Positions 60,577 to 64,000 of a DNA stretch of 64,000 nt are shown here, piece after piece. The translations under genes and the position numbers were made by a program. The notes beneath the pieces are model-generated. The model ran no database searches. It was not told the origin of the DNA and was given only the letters and a program-made list of their open reading frames with translations. The stretch's first letter is position 1, and every line of letters begins with the position of its first letter. The DNA is from Flavihumibacter sp. UBA7668 (GTDB lineage: Bacteria; Bacteroidota; Bacteroidia; Chitinophagales; Chitinophagaceae). Location: the NCBI RefSeq assembly GCF_002483205.1, contig NZ_DLHM01000007.1, forward strand, positions 372,001-436,000, written 5' to 3'.

Positions 60577-60855
60577 TTAACTCATAGAGCGCTTGGCTCT
60601 ATTATATTCCTGACCAGCTTCATCTGCAATATCTTCTGCTTTGGATGCCATTTTCTTAGCAGCCATCGTTGCTTCAGACTTTTTATCGCTCAACCAGGTT
60701 CCAAATTCATCGGCCCAGTTTTTTGCATTATCGGCAATCTTGTTACGAAGATCTTTCCCTTTTTCAGGAGCTACCAATAGGCCGATTGCAACACCTGCTG
60801 CTGCAGCACCCAGTACCCCTAAAACGATTTTTGATGTAGTTGTCATAGTATTCAA
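60577..60855 (-). CDS. YtxH-like stress protein
   Basis: A 92-residue protein with one hydrophobic segment (KIVLGVLGAAAAGVAIGLLV) directly followed by the YtxH motif APEKGKDLRNKI, then a charged amphipathic helix (SEATMAAKKMASKAEDIADE). YtxH-type proteins are general stress proteins anchored in the membrane. Two or three start codons lie close together (60855 or 60846). It heads the leftward stress-membrane set. Confidence 0.85.
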   Translation of the reverse strand: MNTMTTTSKIVLGVLGAAAAGVAIGLLVAPEKGKDLRNKIADNAKNWADEFGTWLSDKKSEATMAAKKMASKAEDIADEAGQEYNRAKRSMS

Positions 60856-61042
60856 TTTAACTGGTTATAAATTTTAATCTGATTAGTCTGGTCAAAACTT
60901 CGTGCCAGACTAAACTTTACCTAAATTGTACCCAGCTTACATTTCAGAGGAAATTCATGGGGAAAATACTCCCCATACCGATAAGGATTCACCCCCTGGT
61001 AAGCGTAAAAAATTGTGGCATTTTATTAGCGGAAGTTTAAAC

Positions 61043-61390
61043 ATGGGTTCAGCCAAGAAAATACTAATCGTAGACGATGAAGAGGATTTGTGTTTGTTGA
61101 TGAAGATTTATTTTACCCGAAAACAATACGAAGTATCTATCGCAAACACACTGGAAGAAGGCCTGGCCAAGCTGGCAACGCTTAATCCCGATGTACTCTT
61201 TTTAGACAATAACCTACCCGATGGACTCGGATGGGAACAGGCACCGGAATTACTTGATAAGTACCCGGAGCTGAATATTCATTTAATAAGTGCATTCCAT
61301 CCAACTATTCCGCAACATGTGGACCAGCATCGGTTACGAATTATGGAAAAGCCCTTTACCCAACAGCAATTGAATGAACTGGGATTATAA
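61043..61390 (+). CDS. Single-domain response regulator
   Basis: A 115-residue receiver domain: KILIVDDEEDLCLLMKIYFT, phosphoacceptor Asp55 (VLFLDNNLPDGLG), conserved Ser in HLISAF and Lys in RIMEKPFTQQQL. The DNNLPD variant is unusual but keeps the acceptor. No output domain is present. I use ATG 61043 because the 39 in-frame codons upstream have no receiver sequence. It lies beyond the stress proteins and before a terminator. Confidence 0.88.
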   Translation: MGSAKKILIVDDEEDLCLLMKIYFTRKQYEVSIANTLEEGLAKLATLNPDVLFLDNNLPDGLGWEQAPELLDKYPELNIHLISAFHPTIPQHVDQHRLRIMEKPFTQQQLNELGL

Positions 61391-61420
61391 GAATAGAAAA
61401 TTTTCAGGTCTCGGCTATAT

Positions 61421-61457
61421 AAAAGGTCCCGGCTGCATTATGCAAACGGGACCTTTT
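61421..61457. terminator. Bidirectional intrinsic terminator
   Basis: An 11-bp perfect stem (AAAAGGTCCCG at 61421-61431, CGGGACCTTTT at 61447-61457) with a 15-bp loop lies between convergent genes. Confidence 0.9.
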
Positions 61458-61485
61458 CACTTATCCACAACCTGCCACTTTGGGC

Positions 61486-64000
61486 TTATTGTATCGGTTG
61501 ATATTCCTTAAATAATTGAATCGGATTAGCTTCCACCAGCTTCCGGTACCCTGCCCATTTGCCACTGAAAAAGGCATTTATTTTGGTTACTGCTTCACCC
61601 AGTTTGAACTCTGCGTCTTTCACCAGTTGTTCTTCCTGTGCACCCGGTTTCACCGGCTTGGCACCTATGTACCTGCCTGCCAGTTGCAATACACTCATCG
61701 GAGTGGGTGGCTGCTGCGGACGGCCATAGCCCTGGCGTTCAATGGTTTTTCCATTAATAAATTCGCGGATCGATTTGATTTCTTCCTGCATCGCTTTCCC
61801 TGCCTTACGTAAGGTGTCCGCGTCCTTACCGGTAAGATCTTTTAATTGTGCGTCCATTTTTTTGGTCAGGTCTTCTGCATCTGTCAGGCGATCCATCCCT
61901 TCGATTAATTTATCACTGCTTTTTTTAAGCCGATCTCTTAACTGCCGCTGTGCCAATAATACTTCGCGCCGATCTCCCATGCGGGGATCACCCACCACGG
62001 TCAGCATGGTAGAATCCTTCACGCCTGCCAGTTCCATTACCACTTTATAGGTTCCCGGGAAAACATCCTCCCCTCCCGGCTCCGGTGCATTCGGCCGTGG
62101 CTTGGGTGAACCCGGACGCCGGTATCCTTTCTGCTCAAAACCCCAATAATTGCGATTATACCCCGAATCAGCCTTCCATTTCAACGTTCGGATCAGTTCA
62201 TTTTTATCATCGTAAATTTTTACCCAAAGACTATCTGCTTTCTTCCTTGCGCTTGTATCCAGGCGGGATTTATCTACCAAATAGGTCAATGCCGCACCTC
62301 TGCGTCGGTTCTCTGCATCCCAGATTCCCCAGGTACTCCATTCATAACCGGGGGCATTCCGGATTTCCGCCTGCACACCAACAGGTGCGGGGAAAACAGT
62401 CAATGCCGTTTTGGTGGCCATCCCTTTGTTGGCGGCCAGTTTACGAAGGGGTCGGATATCATCCAGAACCCAAATCGACCGTCCAAAAGTCGCAATCACC
62501 AGATCTGCTTCCCTTTCCTGAATCGCCATATCATAGGTAGATACGGAAGGATAACCGTTTTTCCATTGCTCAAAGCTGACTCCATTATTCAGACTCACCC
62601 ACAGGCCCTGTTCGGTACCCACAAAAATCAGGTTGGGTTCGGTTGGATCCTGTAAAACAGAAAGCGCATATCCCACCAGATTCTTATTGTCTGCAAGGTT
62701 TGTCCAGGTTTTACCAAAATCCAGGGTGCGAAAAATATAGGGTTTGAAATCGCCCCGGCGATAATCATTCACCACCACCATGGCCTCTGCTGCATTGTGG
62801 CGGGAGGGTTGGATTTGCTGCACCCAGGATCCCAAGGGCATTCCCGGAATTTTACCCCGGAAATTCGTCCAGCTTTTCCCGCCATCCTGTGTAAGCTGAA
62901 CATTTCCATCATCGGTACCTACCCAAATAACTCCCTGCTGTTTGGCAGATGGTGCAATAGTTAAAATAGTACAATGGTTTTCTGCTCCAGTGATATCAAG
63001 GCTCAGTCCGCCATTTTTATTCTGATCAATTTTGCTGGAATCATTGGTGGTGAGGTCGCCGGAAATCATTTCCCAGGTCACCCCTTTATCTGTACTCTTA
63101 TGCAGGTACTGACTTCCGAAATAGATGGTTTTTTTATCGAAGGGATCCTGCGCCATCCCGGCATTCCAGTTGAACCGCAAAATCGTTTGAAGATTGGGGT
63201 TAGCCGGTTTGATAGTCCAGGATTCGCCGGTAGTAACATTATATCTGCCCACATTTCCCTGCTGGCTCATGGCATATACCCAGCTGGCATCTTCGGCATC
63301 AGGCATCACATCAAAACCATCACCGCCCCAGAGATTTTCCCAATAATAGTTTTTGATACCGGCGCTCATCCAGGTATAAGCCGGACCTCGCCAGGAGCCA
63401 TTGTCCTGCATGCCACCCATTACATTATAGGGCTGCTCGTTATCTACATTAATATGATAGAATTGCCCAACCGGCAGCTTTTCATCAAAAACCCAGTTCT
63501 TACCCATATCGCGGGTGATACCGATACCGCCATCATTTCCGTCGATGATGAATTTATTGTCTTTGGGATGAATCCAGAACGCATGGTGATCGGGATGGAT
63601 CCCATTATAGGGGATGACCACTTCAAAATCCTTACCACCATCTTCACTTTTGGCAATCATCTGATAAATCAGCCATACCCGGTTTTCGTTGAGCGGATCC
63701 ACGGCAATTTCCTGAAAATAGAAGGGCCGGTTTGTTACCCAGGCCGGATTGCTGTTTACCAATTTCCAGTTGTACCCACCGTCTTCGCTTTTGTACAAGC
63801 CGTTTTTGGTGGCTTCCACCAGCGCATAGACCACATTCGGATTATTACGTGCAATGGCCAGACCGATTCTGCCGTAATCTCCTTCCGGCAAACCGTTTTC
63901 CTTGCCGAGTTTTTTCCATGCTTTACCACCGTCCACGGTCATATACAAGCCGCTTCCGCCACCGCCACTCATGAAACTCCAGGGCGTGCGGTAATGCTGC
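61486..64000 (-). CDS. BNR/sortilin-like beta-propeller protein (N-terminus beyond the window)
   Basis: The last 838 residues of a large leftward gene that enters from the right edge. Repeated Asp-box-type motifs mark the sialidase/VPS10-like propellers: SEDGGYNWKLV, SEDGGKDFEVV, TQDGGKSWTNFRG and TLDFGKTWTNL. After the propeller (about residue 540 of this fragment) comes a domain with DKNELIRTLKWKADSGYNRN and PGTYKVVMELAGVKDS, then a helical C-terminal region. Such proteins are secreted by Bacteroidota and annotated as glycosyl hydrolase or WD40/BNR-like; no glycosidase active site is evident here. The role is unknown, possibly extracellular binding. Confidence 0.85.
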   Translation of the reverse strand, partial: QHYRTPWSFMSGGGGSGLYMTVDGGKAWKKLGKENGLPEGDYGRIGLAIARNNPNVVYALVEATKNGLYKSEDGGYNWKLVNSNPAWVTNRPFYFQEIAVDPLNENRVWLIYQMIAKSEDGGKDFEVVIPYNGIHPDHHAFWIHPKDNKFIIDGNDGGIGITRDMGKNWVFDEKLPVGQFYHINVDNEQPYNVMGGMQDNGSWRGPAYTWMSAGIKNYYWENLWGGDGFDVMPDAEDASWVYAMSQQGNVGRYNVTTGESWTIKPANPNLQTILRFNWNAGMAQDPFDKKTIYFGSQYLHKSTDKGVTWEMISGDLTTNDSSKIDQNKNGGLSLDITGAENHCTILTIAPSAKQQGVIWVGTDDGNVQLTQDGGKSWTNFRGKIPGMPLGSWVQQIQPSRHNAAEAMVVVNDYRRGDFKPYIFRTLDFGKTWTNLADNKNLVGYALSVLQDPTEPNLIFVGTEQGLWVSLNNGVSFEQWKNGYPSVSTYDMAIQEREADLVIATFGRSIWVLDDIRPLRKLAANKGMATKTALTVFPAPVGVQAEIRNAPGYEWSTWGIWDAENRRRGAALTYLVDKSRLDTSARKKADSLWVKIYDDKNELIRTLKWKADSGYNRNYWGFEQKGYRRPGSPKPRPNAPEPGGEDVFPGTYKVVMELAGVKDSTMLTVVGDPRMGDRREVLLAQRQLRDRLKKSSDKLIEGMDRLTDAEDLTKKMDAQLKDLTGKDADTLRKAGKAMQEEIKSIREFINGKTIERQGYGRPQQPPTPMSVLQLAGRYIGAKPVKPGAQEEQLVKDAEFKLGEAVTKINAFFSGKWAGYRKLVEANPIQLFKEYQPIQ

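Overview
The window looks like a chromosomal segment of a Bacteroidota bacterium, most likely a soil or water Chitinophagaceae-type organism. The evidence is SusC/SusD pairs, FecI/FecR-type sigma and anti-sigma pairs, Y_Y_Y-domain regulators, PKD-domain surface lipoproteins, a DUF3127 protein, -7 boxes of the form TAnnTTTG and weak Shine-Dalgarno sites. I see no rRNA, tRNA, CRISPR array, transposase or integrase.

Layout. 1-4343: a SusC-type receptor (cut by the window edge) with its FecR anti-sigma and ECF sigma factor, then a second ECF sigma operon with a one-TM partner and a secreted protein. 4601-5389: an orphan protein resembling sigma region 2, and a GNAT acetyltransferase. 5525-12768: a GH95-like glycosidase, a Tat-exported Gfo/Idh/MocA oxidoreductase and a giant HEAT plus double-DUF1080 protein, a probable 3-keto-sugar glycoside module. 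12799-20714: two outer-membrane receptors, a lipoprotein, a MocR/PdxR-type regulator and small genes. 20773-32520: a polysaccharide utilization locus with Y_Y_Y regulator, SusC, SusD, two PKD/binding lipoproteins and a GH16 enzyme, probably for a beta-1,3-type glucan. 32706-51007: mostly housekeeping and stress genes (Hsp20, thioredoxin, SNF2 helicase, aminotransferase, SixA, PurF-like enzyme, DUF3127, HPF-like factor, YihY, FAD oxidoreductase, alpha-amylase, PorT-like barrel). 51061-61390: a signalling cluster with sigma-54, its NtrC-type activator, three histidine kinases and two single-domain receivers, interleaved with small membrane stress proteins. 61486-64000: a large BNR/sortilin-like beta-propeller protein cut by the right edge.

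The most unusual feature is not a gene. Seven copies of an intergenic repeat are built from an 11-bp unit (xxxxxTGTYAG, i.e. CTRACAxxxxx on the other strand) kept in strict 11-bp phase for up to about 120 bp. They lie against gene 3' ends, and in six genes the repeat itself supplies the stop codon. The unit strand runs in the same direction as the gene it abuts. The best copies are at 2382, 7934, 16341, 20711, 32525 and 38278. A second, GC-rich palindrome family (CACCCGACCGGTG) sits at three other stop codons, and heptamer repeats sit at two more. Several kinds of repeat in this genome therefore seem to occupy the same niche, the end of the coding sequence.
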